From Thermoplasmataceae archaeon (GTDB lineage: Archaea > Thermoplasmatota > Thermoplasmata > Thermoplasmatales > Thermoplasmataceae), in contig JAVYSB010000002.1 of assembly GCA_038729425.1 (NCBI GenBank), positions 209,097 to 273,096 of the forward strand: DNA of 64,000 bases, in the 5' to 3' direction. A model generated the notes under the pieces. It was given only the letters and a program-made list of their open reading frames with translations. It did no database searches and had not been told where the DNA came from. Below, one piece after another: positions 1 to 8,033 of the stretch. Position 1 is the first letter of the stretch. Every line of letters begins with the position of its first letter. Made by a program: the position numbers and the translations under genes.

Positions 1-510
1 CTTCAGCAGATAAGCTGCCATTGACATTGTGATGCTGTTAAGGGCACTTTTTGCCAGCGAATAGGATAATTTCTTCGGATCAGGGTATCGGAAGGTTTCC
101 ACGCTGCTGAATAGAATTATGGAAGAACCTGGCTTCATGAATCTTAATGCCGTGGAGGAAACGTTCACCGGTATGTTTACATGCGACGTTAACATTGGTG
201 AGAGCTGATTCGGTTCATCAATATTATCCTCGCCATATCCACCGACCTGAATCACCAGGCAATCAATGGACCCAAGAGAATCCATAACTTTGTTAATAAT
301 TCTGCTTGTATCCTCCTTGCTGGCCAGGTCACCAGCCAAAAAGTAGACGTTTCCCATGTGCTTTAAGGAACTTGCAATGCTCTCAAGCTTGTTACCATTT
401 CTGGAGGAAATGAAAACATCCCAGCCCTTTCTTATGAAATTCGAGATTAGGGGAATCCCAAGAGTTTCGCTGACACCCATTATGGCAACATTACGATTTC
501 TGTTTACCAT
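1..510 (-). CDS. short-chain dehydrogenase/reductase (partial, C-terminus beyond window)
   Basis: The 170 visible residues form the N-terminal Rossmann part of an SDR oxidoreductase. The nucleotide-binding glycine motif is GVSETLG at residues 12-18, and the catalytic pair is Tyr150 and Lys154 (YSLAK), with a serine-rich strand (LFSSVET) just before it. Such enzymes use NAD(P)H to reduce or oxidise a carbonyl or alcohol; the substrate cannot be read from the sequence. The gene runs off the left edge, so the last 60-90 residues are missing. The start is the ATG whose complement is at 508-510. It is divergent from the ribosomal operon that begins at 711. Confidence 0.85.
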   Translation of the reverse strand, partial: MVNRNRNVAIMGVSETLGIPLISNFIRKGWDVFISSRNGNKLESIASSLKHMGNVYFLAGDLASKEDTSRIINKVMDSLGSIDCLVIQVGGYGEDNIDEPNQLSPMLTSHVNIPVNVSSTALRFMKPGSSIILFSSVETFRYPDPKKLSYSLAKSALNSITMSMAAYLLK

Positions 511-710
511 AACGTAACATACCGTCATTGTGCAAATAGTTACAGCCATGCATGACGATTTATCCTAAAAGACTTATATCCATGCTTGAAATAAGGAGCG
601 ACAGCATAAGATTCAATGGTACTGTCCCGGCATGGTAACCTCTCCAGCAGTGGCGGACCAGAGATTTGCCTAGCAGGTATAATGCTTAAAATCGTATGAT
701 GGTGATATAG

Positions 711-992
711 TTGAAAATGCCAAAGACAATGATGATGTATTGCAGATTCTGCAACAAGCATACCCCGCATGAGGTCGAAAGAGTAAGGAAGAAGAAGGCC
801 AGTGAATTCAAGGCGGGACAGAGAAGATTCAGGCGCGTTACCTCTGGTTTTGGAGGTTTTCCAAGGCCTAAGTTTGAAGGAAGAGAGAAGCCAACTAAAA
901 GAGTAAGCATAAGGTTCAGGTGTCAAACGTGCAAGAGGGCATCGACACATCCTACACAGAGGGCAAAGAAATTTGAGCTTATGGAGGCGTGA
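711..992 (+). CDS. rpl44e: 50S ribosomal protein L44e
   Basis: A small basic zinc-ribbon protein of the large ribosomal subunit, 93 residues. The two CxxC knuckles are C11/C14 and C71/C74, separated by a basic glycine-rich middle (TSGFGGFPRPK) typical of L44e/L42e. The start is taken as the TTG that gives MKMPK; an ATG two codons later is the alternative. It is the first gene of a same-strand run whose next gene (S27e) begins 3 nt after its stop, the usual L44e-S27e-aIF2-alpha-Nop10 order of archaea. Confidence 0.95.
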   Translation: MKMPKTMMMYCRFCNKHTPHEVERVRKKKASEFKAGQRRFRRVTSGFGGFPRPKFEGREKPTKRVSIRFRCQTCKRASTHPTQRAKKFELMEA

Positions 993-995
993 AAA

Positions 996-1193
996 ATGAG
1001 TGAGCAGAAATTTGTCAAATTGAAAAGCATTGGAAACAAATTCATAAAGATAAAATGTAAGGACTGTGGAAGTGAACAGATTACTTATTCCAAAGGTTCA
1101 TCAACTGTTATATGTAACATTTGCGGTGCTACAATAGCTAAGCCCACGGGCGGAACCATATCGGTTTCCGGGGAATTCAGCGGAGAAGCATAA
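996..1193 (+). CDS. rps27e: 30S ribosomal protein S27e
   Basis: A 65-residue zinc-ribbon protein of the small ribosomal subunit. The four zinc cysteines are C21, C24, C40 and C43 (CKDC and CNIC). The length is normal for archaeal S27e. Its TAA stop shares one base with the ATG of aIF2-alpha (TAATG), which suggests translational coupling within the operon. Confidence 0.95.
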   Translation: MSEQKFVKLKSIGNKFIKIKCKDCGSEQITYSKGSSTVICNICGATIAKPTGGTISVSGEFSGEA

Positions 1194-1951
1194 TGCGAAA
1201 AGAGCTTCCAGATGTTGGTGACCTTGTAGTCGTAACCATCAAGGAAGTCAGAAACTTCGGAGCCAGTGTCAAGCTTGATGAATATCCTGAGAAGGAGGGC
1301 TTCGTACACATAGCAGAAGTTGCAACAGGCTGGGTCAAGCACATCCGTGATTTTCTGAGGGAGGGACAGAGAACCGTCTGTAAAGTTCTTGGCGTTAATC
1401 AGAGTAGAGGATACGTGGACCTTTCTCTAAAGCGTGTAAACGATCATCAGAGGAGAGAGAAAATATCTGAATGGAAGAACGAACAGAAGTCAGAAAAACT
1501 CCTGGAGATCGTCGCAAAATCACTTAAGAAGACCGTTGAAGAATGTGACACTGAATTTGCAGACGATCTTCGACGAACATATGGAAACCTGTACAATGCA
1601 TTTGATGATGCTGCATCAAATGAAGACTGGTTGCCAGATATCAAAGCTAAATGGAAGAGTGCAATGATAAAAGTCGCGAAGGAGAATATCAATACTCCAT
1701 TCGTGAAGATAAATGGCATGATTGAGGCTTATTCCACAGCCGGAAATGGGGTTGACATGGTAAAAGACACAATCTCGCAGGGCATGCTACCTGGCGTCAA
1801 TGTACAGTATGCAGGGGCTCCAAGGTACCGGCTTGTAGTAACTGAAAAGGATTATAAATCAGCCGAAGATTTACTGAAGAAATCAATTCAGGCGATAACC
1901 GAAGCTGCGAAAAGGGATTCCGTGAACTTTGAGTTCACTAGAAAACAGTAA
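1193..1951 (+). CDS. eif2a: translation initiation factor aIF2 subunit alpha
   Basis: This is the alpha subunit of the trimeric initiation factor that delivers initiator Met-tRNA to the small ribosomal subunit. The N-terminus is an S1/OB RNA-binding domain (about residues 8-85, with the pattern VKLDEYPEKEGFVHIAEV), followed by the helical middle domain and the C-terminal alpha-beta domain. At 252 residues it is close to the usual archaeal length. The initiator tRNA-Met is in the same window at 31148. It lies between S27e and Nop10. Confidence 0.95.
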   Translation: MRKELPDVGDLVVVTIKEVRNFGASVKLDEYPEKEGFVHIAEVATGWVKHIRDFLREGQRTVCKVLGVNQSRGYVDLSLKRVNDHQRREKISEWKNEQKSEKLLEIVAKSLKKTVEECDTEFADDLRRTYGNLYNAFDDAASNEDWLPDIKAKWKSAMIKVAKENINTPFVKINGMIEAYSTAGNGVDMVKDTISQGMLPGVNVQYAGAPRYRLVVTEKDYKSAEDLLKKSIQAITEAAKRDSVNFEFTRKQ

Positions 1952-1955
1952 CGTT

Positions 1956-2144
1956 ATGCACTCATTAATTAGGAAATGCACAGAAAACGGGCACTACACC
2001 ATGAAGGAGACGTGTCCAATATGCGGTTCGCATACAGAATTCGCTATACCGCCAAAGTACTCTCCATCTGATAGGTTTCAGAAATACAGGTTGAAACTAA
2101 GGGAGGCCGAGAGAAATGGAAAAAATAATAATAAATCAATTTAA
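1956..2144 (+). CDS. nop10: H/ACA ribonucleoprotein subunit Nop10
   Basis: Nop10 is a small scaffold protein of archaeal H/ACA pseudouridylation RNPs, binding Cbf5. The translation begins MHSLIRKC and contains the second zinc knuckle CPICG (C20, C23) and the family tail PPKYSPSDRFQKYR, for 62 residues. The start is the ATG at 1956, 4 nt after the aIF2-alpha stop; an upstream start in the same frame would overlap aIF2-alpha and add non-family sequence. The first knuckle reads CTENG instead of the usual CxxCG, so one zinc cysteine appears to be replaced by Asn11. The 3' end overlaps the PAC2 gene by 29 nt. Confidence 0.9.
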   Translation: MHSLIRKCTENGHYTMKETCPICGSHTEFAIPPKYSPSDRFQKYRLKLREAERNGKNNNKSI

Positions 2145-2874
2145 GAAGCCAAAATTGAATGCGCCAATTTTAATAGGGGGCCTTCCAGGCATAGGTAACA
2201 TTGGGAAGATCGCAGCGGAATATTTGATCGAAAAGCTAAAGCTACAGAAAATGCTCGACATTTTCTCGGAGTATCTTCCGCCACAGGTATTCATTGGTGA
2301 TGATAATACTATATTCCTGGTAAGGAACTCAATCTATTACAAGAAGTTCAAGGGGAGGAAAGATCTTATGGTTCTTGTTGGGGATTTCCAGGGCACAACC
2401 CAGGAAGGGCAGTACGAAATGTCACACACTGTACTTGAGATAGCTAGGAAGAACAACGTAAGTATGCTTTACACCCTAGGTGGATACAGCATTGGAAAAA
2501 TCATAGAATCTCCTAGAATACTAGGAGCAGTTACCAATATAGAGTTGAAGAAACCACTTCAGGACAGTGGGGTCGTGTTTCCAAAGGGTGAACCGGGTGG
2601 TGGAATAGTTGGCTCCGCCGGCGTAATGCTGGGGCTCGCAAAGGAAATATTCTCAATAAACGGAGCCTGCCTGATGGGGGAGACTTCAGGCTATTTTGCA
2701 GATCCAAAAGGAGCAAGGGAAATGCTGAAGGTCCTTTCCACTATCCTTGACGTGGAAATTGATCTTTCCGATATAGAGGAAAGAAGCAAACAGATCGAGC
2801 AGATTACTGAGAAGATGCAGGAAGAGGTTCAGGGCAAGAACCAGCCGAAGGAAGACCTGGGATACTTCCGGTGA
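2116..2874 (+). CDS. PAC2-family proteasome assembly chaperone
   Basis: A 252-residue member of the PAC2 family, whose archaeal members (PbaA/PbaB) assist 20S proteasome assembly. The family pattern is clear: LIGGLPGIGNIGKIAAEYL near the N-terminus, then GDFQGTTQEGQYE and a glycine-rich GGGIVGSAGVMLGLAKE segment. The C-terminus is a charged helix, probably coiled coil. A good Shine-Dalgarno (GGAGG near 2102) lies before ATG 2116 inside the Nop10 gene, so the two are translationally coupled. This gene commonly follows Nop10 in archaea. The exact partner is inferred from the family. Confidence 0.9.
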   Translation: MEKIIINQFKKPKLNAPILIGGLPGIGNIGKIAAEYLIEKLKLQKMLDIFSEYLPPQVFIGDDNTIFLVRNSIYYKKFKGRKDLMVLVGDFQGTTQEGQYEMSHTVLEIARKNNVSMLYTLGGYSIGKIIESPRILGAVTNIELKKPLQDSGVVFPKGEPGGGIVGSAGVMLGLAKEIFSINGACLMGETSGYFADPKGAREMLKVLSTILDVEIDLSDIEERSKQIEQITEKMQEEVQGKNQPKEDLGYFR

Positions 2875-2886
2875 CATCCTCCCCAC

Positions 2887-3195
2887 CTATGGGATGGGGC
2901 TTCCTGCCTCTGAGACCGGAGTAGCCATTGTGCGGGTAGAGCCACGATCTTCGCAGGCATAAATTCGGGGGTGCCTCCCTCTTTTTCATACCCCTTTTGT
3001 AAACGCTGTTGGCTGCGTTGAGATCCCTTGTTGATCTCTAGACTGCCTCATTGCAATGAAAGATGCGATCCGAAAGCTTCAGATCATCTTTCACCAACCT
3101 CACTTGCTGCATTTCCTTTACGTCATCGTCTAGATCATGTTGATGAACTGCGTAATGTTTAGACTTTGTGTGGTCCTGAAAAGCTTGTGGAAGTG
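2887..3195 (-). pseudogene. decayed TnpB C-terminal remnant (IS200/IS605 group)
   Basis: Translated on the minus strand this stretch gives fragments of a TnpB C-terminus. One frame reads KDDLKLSDRIFHCNEAV, then a TAG, then RSTRDLNAANSVYKRG, which matches the RuvC/zinc-ribbon end (usually RDLNAAxN). After a frameshift the other frame gives IYACEDRGSTRT and EAGSPIP followed by a stop at 2887-2889. The cysteine knuckle before LSDR is lost. A short hairpin typical of the element's right end (CCCCACCTATGGGATGGGG, around 2881-2899) follows the stop. No upstream TnpB sequence or left end was found, so this is a dead fragment. Confidence 0.75.
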
Positions 3196-3512
3196 ATCCT
3201 AATGACATTCTATTCCCTTGATCTCTGCATCTTATGTATCAGAGCTACTTCTGACCTTTATTTTGAGGAGATCGACGGTTGTGTGATTCGTAAGTAAATT
3301 ATTTCGATATTTCAGATCCGGGATAAAGTCATATTGTAACGAATATTCAGAATGTGCGCCTTTATCCGGGCCGTAAGACATAGTTATTGCATGTTAATTT
3401 ATAGTAAAAATCTCTATCTCGCTTTAATCCCCATGACTCGACGAGGAGAGTTCCCGCCTGCAAGTGATAAGCCCTTTGTGAGTGGTCAGAAAAAAAGTAA
3501 TTCCCGGCGAAA
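3196..3512. other. intergenic stretch, nothing recognised
   Basis: Between the TnpB remnant and the Topo VI promoter there is no convincing gene. A 78-codon open frame at 3352-3588 overlaps the Topo VI B start and has no recognisable composition. Older degraded element sequence could extend into this stretch, but I could not identify it. Confidence 0.5.
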
Positions 3513-3520
3513 AAATATAT
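3513..3520 (+). promoter_or_regulatory. TATA box of the topo VI operon
   Basis: The sequence AAATATAT is centred about 26 nt before ATG 3543, the spacing expected if transcription starts at or next to the start codon. It supports the internal ATG as the true start of Topo VI B. Confidence 0.6.
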
Positions 3521-3542
3521 GCAGGGGACTCATAGGAATACT

Positions 3543-5402
3543 ATGGTTTCCAAGCCACCATCTTCACATTATAAAGAGATATCCATAGCAGAATTTTTCG
3601 AGAAGAACAGGCATATACTCGGCTTTGACTCTCCACAGAAATCTGTTTTCATGATCGTGAAAGAAGCTCTGGATAACTCTCTGGATGCCTGTGAAGAAGG
3701 GAGATATCTGCCAGAAATATACGTTGAAATTTCACGCAAAGCAGAGGATGTATTCGCAATAACGGTAAGGGATAACGGGCCGGGCATTGAGAGACTCGAA
3801 ATTCCAAAAGTATTTGGCCAGCTGCTCTACGGATCACGCTTTCATTCTGTAAGACAGTCAAGAGGACAGCAGGGTATAGGAATAACAGCAGCAATCCTTT
3901 ATGGCCAGATTACAACCGGGGAATCCTCGCGCATAGTAACAAGAACGCCGGATTCTGACGTCGGCTTCGAGATATTTCTGCAGATAAATGTCAGGGAAAA
4001 CAGGGGAAATGTAATTTCAGAAAAGCCAGTAATCGTTAACTATGATCATGGAACCGAGATAACCATAACCGCCAAAGGTAAATACCAGGTGGGAAAGCAA
4101 TCCGTAATTGAATACTTAAAGGAAACTGCGGTCGTCAACCCCGACATGAATCTCACATTTGTTGATCCTGATGGAAGGAAAACCATATTCAAGCGGAGTA
4201 CTGAAGTCTTACCCGAACCCTCGGTGTCCATAAAACCACACCCTCTGGGGCTTGAGCCAGGGGAAATCATTGGACTTGCATCCACATCAACGGAAAAAAG
4301 CATGAAATTATTTCTTTCTGGTGAATTCAACAGGGTCAGTGAACGTGTCGCGCAAGAGATACTAACAATTTCCGGAGTGGGCCCGGAAGCAGACCCAAAG
4401 TCGTTGAAGGCTGAGAGTGCGATAAAACTGCAACAGGCATTCAGGAAAGTTAAGCTTATGCCACCGCCTGTAGACTGCCTTTCACCGCTGGGGGAAGAGT
4501 ATATCAGGAGAGGGTTGAGAACAGTTTACGAAGAAATGCATCCGGCTTTTTATTCCAAGCCCGTGATGAGACCGGTCTCAGTTTACAGCGGCAATCCCTT
4601 TTCAGTAGAAGTTGGCATAGTTTACGGCGGAGAAATCAAGGCCGATGACCAGGTCAAGATCATTAGGTACGCTAACAAAGTCCCACTTCTCTATCAGGCC
4701 GGAGCCTGTGCCATCACGAAGGCAATATCAGAGGTAGACTGGCGTCCCTATGGCATGGACCAGAAACAGGGCATAGGAATTCCCTTTGGACCAATGATAA
4801 TTCTGGTCCATGTGTTCAGTACGAGGGTTCCGTACACTTCAGAATCAAAGGAGGCAATAGCCGCAGTACCGGAAATCTCGGAAGAAATCAAATTTGCCCT
4901 TAAATCCGTCGCGCGTGGGCTCAAATCCTTCATGAACAAGAATGAGAGGCGGGAAAAGGCCAGTGAAAAATTTGACCTTGTCATGAACATAATTCCCTCC
5001 ATAGGCAGGAAGTGTGCCAGTATACTCGGAAAGGAGGAGCCAAAGATAGACATGGTGATTTCCAGGATCGCAAATACGGTATTCATAAACGAGACACATT
5101 CGAAGAATGAGAACTGCTTTGACGTTCTGGCAAAGATTTTCAATTATACCACAGAGGAAAGATCGTTTGATCTCTACGCTGAACCCTTTGACGGAGAAGT
5201 GGAGGGAGAGGCCAAATGGACTATTGAATCCATACCTCCGGCATCGGTGCGGGAAATAAAATTCAGAGTGAGAACAGAAGCGGAAAGGTACTCCGGGACT
5301 GAATACTTCACATCCGGGATAGACCCGGTGCTTGTGCACGGCGCCGAGCCACTTCCTGGCGACTGGTCAATAAGGGAGGAGGTAGAGGAAGATGAACAAT
5401 GA
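3543..5402 (+). CDS. top6B: DNA topoisomerase VI subunit B
   Basis: The ATPase subunit of the archaeal type IIB topoisomerase, which passes one DNA duplex through another using ATP. The Bergerat (GHKL) motifs are visible: EALDN at about residues 41-45, DNGPG from about 76 and RGQQGIG from about 106. The transducer and C-terminal domains follow (619 residues). The ATG at 3543 is chosen because homology begins right after it and a TATA box lies 26 nt upstream; an in-frame upstream start at 3519 falls within the promoter. The gene overlaps top6A by 11 nt, the usual B-A operon. Confidence 0.95.
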   Translation: MVSKPPSSHYKEISIAEFFEKNRHILGFDSPQKSVFMIVKEALDNSLDACEEGRYLPEIYVEISRKAEDVFAITVRDNGPGIERLEIPKVFGQLLYGSRFHSVRQSRGQQGIGITAAILYGQITTGESSRIVTRTPDSDVGFEIFLQINVRENRGNVISEKPVIVNYDHGTEITITAKGKYQVGKQSVIEYLKETAVVNPDMNLTFVDPDGRKTIFKRSTEVLPEPSVSIKPHPLGLEPGEIIGLASTSTEKSMKLFLSGEFNRVSERVAQEILTISGVGPEADPKSLKAESAIKLQQAFRKVKLMPPPVDCLSPLGEEYIRRGLRTVYEEMHPAFYSKPVMRPVSVYSGNPFSVEVGIVYGGEIKADDQVKIIRYANKVPLLYQAGACAITKAISEVDWRPYGMDQKQGIGIPFGPMIILVHVFSTRVPYTSESKEAIAAVPEISEEIKFALKSVARGLKSFMNKNERREKASEKFDLVMNIIPSIGRKCASILGKEEPKIDMVISRIANTVFINETHSKNENCFDVLAKIFNYTTEERSFDLYAEPFDGEVEGEAKWTIESIPPASVREIKFRVRTEAERYSGTEYFTSGIDPVLVHGAEPLPGDWSIREEVEEDEQ

Positions 5403-6477
5403 CGTCAAGAAAGTGCTGGAATCAATGGTAAACAGGATATACAATTCTCTTTCTGAAGGAGAGGTGCCGGAGATCAGGATGTCCTCAAGAAACAGGGACA
5501 ACATAGTGTTTGACCAGATTTCATCAGTATGGAAGTATGGGCCATCTACTGTTTCCAGAACCCTCAAGACTGCTGATGGCGCGAATTATATGCTGAAGAA
5601 TATCTATATGATCGATTTTATACTGGAAATGCTGAGAGATGGGAAAACCTCCACGTTGAGGGAGATGTACTATATCTCCGAGGGGTGGGGGCTGGGTAAA
5701 TTCGGTACGCAGGATGAATCCGACATGATGGCCGAGGACCTCGAGGTCATCACGTCATTGCTGAGGGAAGATTTCAGGCTCAGGCCTGAGGAGAACGGCG
5801 CTAGTATCATCGGAGACCTTACCATTGAGGAGAAGAGCAGGAAGGGGGACTTCAAAAAGATAAACTGCCGGGATGATGTGGGTGAAGCCGGATACACAAT
5901 ACCAAATAACGTGGAAAGCGAGAAACTCAAGATAAAATCCACAAATGCAAAATTCGTTCTCGCGCTGGAAACTGGTGGAATGTTTGATCGACTCGTGGAG
6001 AACGGTTTTGATGATAGGTTCAACTGTGTACTTGTCCACCTTAAGGGGCAACCCGCAAGAAGTACAAGGAGGGTACTGAAAAGGCTCAATAATGAGATGG
6101 GCCTCCCAATATTTGTGTTTACCGACGGTGATCCCTGGTCGTTCAGGATTTTTAGCTCCATAGCCTACGGGGCTATTAAGACTGCACACATATCTGAGTA
6201 TCTTGCAGTTCCGACAGCGGAATTCATTGGTGTCACAGCCTCTGATATTCTTAACTATGACCTTCCCACTGATAAGCTGACAGATAAGGATATAGCGGCA
6301 TTGAATTCAGAACTCAAGGACCCAAGGTTCCAGACGGATTTCTGGAAATCTGAAATCGAGACGATGCTGCAGATTAACAAGAAAGCAGAGCAGCAGGCAC
6401 TTGCTAAGTACGGACTCAATTATGTTACCGATACTTACTTGCCAGAAAAACTTGCAGAGGTAGGTGGGCTAAGGTGA
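5392..6477 (+). CDS. top6A: DNA topoisomerase VI subunit A (Spo11 family)
   Basis: The DNA-cleaving subunit of Topo VI, homologous to Spo11. The winged-helix catalytic motif LREMYYISEG carries the active tyrosine (Tyr93 or Tyr94). The Toprim domain has Glu193 (ALETGG) and the acidic pair in TDGDPW (244-249) that bind magnesium. The length of 361 residues is normal. Its start lies inside the end of top6B and its stop overlaps the next gene by 4 nt (GTGA), so the three genes are probably one transcript. Confidence 0.96.
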   Translation: MNNDVKKVLESMVNRIYNSLSEGEVPEIRMSSRNRDNIVFDQISSVWKYGPSTVSRTLKTADGANYMLKNIYMIDFILEMLRDGKTSTLREMYYISEGWGLGKFGTQDESDMMAEDLEVITSLLREDFRLRPEENGASIIGDLTIEEKSRKGDFKKINCRDDVGEAGYTIPNNVESEKLKIKSTNAKFVLALETGGMFDRLVENGFDDRFNCVLVHLKGQPARSTRRVLKRLNNEMGLPIFVFTDGDPWSFRIFSSIAYGAIKTAHISEYLAVPTAEFIGVTASDILNYDLPTDKLTDKDIAALNSELKDPRFQTDFWKSEIETMLQINKKAEQQALAKYGLNYVTDTYLPEKLAEVGGLR

Positions 6478-7292
6478 AAGAGAAGAAGGTCAGTATTGCA
6501 GTCGTTCAAATGTCATCCTCTGAAAACAAGGTAGAAAATGGAACTAAAAGTATTCGATTGATGGATTCGATAGTACTGAGAAAACCAGATATTATTGTCT
6601 TTCCAGAGTATAACATGATCTCTACTGACTATTCGAAATGGCAGTATATACGTGAGAACGCCGAATCATGCGATGGTAAGTTCGTTGAATCTTTTATCAA
6701 GTACGCCTCAAAAAACAGGGTAAACATACTGTGCAATATCGCGGAATCAGAGTTTGGAGTACCCAGGCCCTATAATACCTCCGTACTGATTAATAGTGAT
6801 GGCTATATTTCAGGTAAATACAGAAAGCTCCATCTTTTCGATGCGCTTGGAAAGAGTGAGAGTTCAGCTTATACAATGGGTTTTGCGCCTCCCGTACCTT
6901 TCAGCCTCGGAGATTTCTCTATTGGTGCACAGATATGCTATGACCTCAGATTTCCGGAAGCAGCCAGACTTCTGGCTGTGCAAGGTGCAAAAATTATCAT
7001 ATATCAGGCAGGCTGGTTCAGGGGAGAAAGAAAGCTTGATCAGTGGCGTACGCTTCTAAGATCAAGGGCAATTGAGAACGGAATATACATCGTAGCTTCG
7101 GCGCAGTGTGGAGAGAAATTCACAGGTCACTCGATGATAATATCTCCATATGGAGATGTAGTCGCTGAAGCGGGAGAAGAGGAAACTGTGCTTGTCAATG
7201 AAATAGATCTCTCAACAATCGAAAAGTATCTCAGTGAAGTACCTGTATTGAAAGCCAGGCGCCTGGATATATACGACGTCAAGGGACGATAG
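6474..7292 (+). CDS. carbon-nitrogen hydrolase (nitrilase superfamily)
   Basis: A 272-residue hydrolase with the complete nitrilase-superfamily triad: Glu45 (FPEYN), Lys118 (YRKLHLFD) and Cys155 (ICYDLRFPE). These enzymes hydrolyse or transfer non-peptide C-N bonds. The motif pattern is closest to omega-amidase/Nit-like proteins that also act in metabolite repair, but the substrate is not determined by sequence. The start is GTG, overlapping the top6A stop by 4 nt. Association with topoisomerase is positional and need not be functional. Confidence 0.85.
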   Translation: MKEKKVSIAVVQMSSSENKVENGTKSIRLMDSIVLRKPDIIVFPEYNMISTDYSKWQYIRENAESCDGKFVESFIKYASKNRVNILCNIAESEFGVPRPYNTSVLINSDGYISGKYRKLHLFDALGKSESSAYTMGFAPPVPFSLGDFSIGAQICYDLRFPEAARLLAVQGAKIIIYQAGWFRGERKLDQWRTLLRSRAIENGIYIVASAQCGEKFTGHSMIISPYGDVVAEAGEEETVLVNEIDLSTIEKYLSEVPVLKARRLDIYDVKGR

Positions 7293-7293
7293 A

Positions 7294-8028
7294 TCAAGAA
7301 TACGCTATGAGGCTGAGTGCAGTTCTCATCTCCTTAACGTCATGGAGAGTGAAGTCTGCAATTGTATTACCCTCCCTAACCTTCACCTTTAGAGCGTCAA
7401 TATTGAGCTCAAATGCCTCCTCATCTGTGCCCTCATCACCAGCTATCATTGCGTTCCTATTTCCAACCCTAAGCTTTCTTATTGCGGTTCCCTTGGACAC
7501 TCTGGGGATTCTTAACTCGAAAATGTTATACCCTGAATAAAGAATCATTCCAGCTTCTGAAGCCATATTTGAAAGCTTCAGATGCAAGTCCTTCTCAAGT
7601 TTCTTGTCCATCAGGCCAGTATGGAAAAGCAAGCCTCCTCCCTTGTCAAAAATGCGGAGGCCAGGATAAATTTTAGGGAGCCCCTCATATTTTTCCATCA
7701 ACTGGCGGCACAGTGCCACGTACCGGTTGAAACCCGGCACAAATGTGGGGGATTTTCCTTTAACCTTCGTAACTGAACCATGAAGCGCAATCAAGTTTAT
7801 TTCAATGGGAACCAGAGTTTCTATGTCACTGAGCGAACGACCAGTCACCAGGAATGTTTCGTACCTATTCGAAAGATCGCTGAGCAGCTCAAGAAGATCT
7901 CGATCCGCAACAGCTTCCCACGGGTTTAAGACTATATCTACGAGAGTCCCATCATAATCAAGGAAAATCATGGGATTAAGTGACGATATACTCCTGAAAG
8001 CGTCATAAACATCATAAGCAGATGCCAT
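7294..8028 (-). CDS. otsB: trehalose-6-phosphate phosphatase
   Basis: A HAD-superfamily phosphatase that removes phosphate from trehalose-6-phosphate. The nucleophile motif is DYDGT with Asp24 and Asp26; later motifs include FLVTGRS and AGDEGTDEEAF. The ATG at 8028 gives 244 residues and lies 5 nt after the otsA stop; an in-frame start further upstream would sit inside otsA. The pairing with otsA in one operon makes the substrate assignment strong. Confidence 0.93.
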   Translation of the reverse strand: MASAYDVYDAFRSISSLNPMIFLDYDGTLVDIVLNPWEAVADRDLLELLSDLSNRYETFLVTGRSLSDIETLVPIEINLIALHGSVTKVKGKSPTFVPGFNRYVALCRQLMEKYEGLPKIYPGLRIFDKGGGLLFHTGLMDKKLEKDLHLKLSNMASEAGMILYSGYNIFELRIPRVSKGTAIRKLRVGNRNAMIAGDEGTDEEAFELNIDALKVKVREGNTIADFTLHDVKEMRTALSLIAYS

Positions 8029-8033
8029 AATGA

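Noticed and set aside
540..950. 136-codon minus-strand open frame over L44e
   Set aside because: It lies antisense to a certain ribosomal protein gene and its translation has no family-like features.
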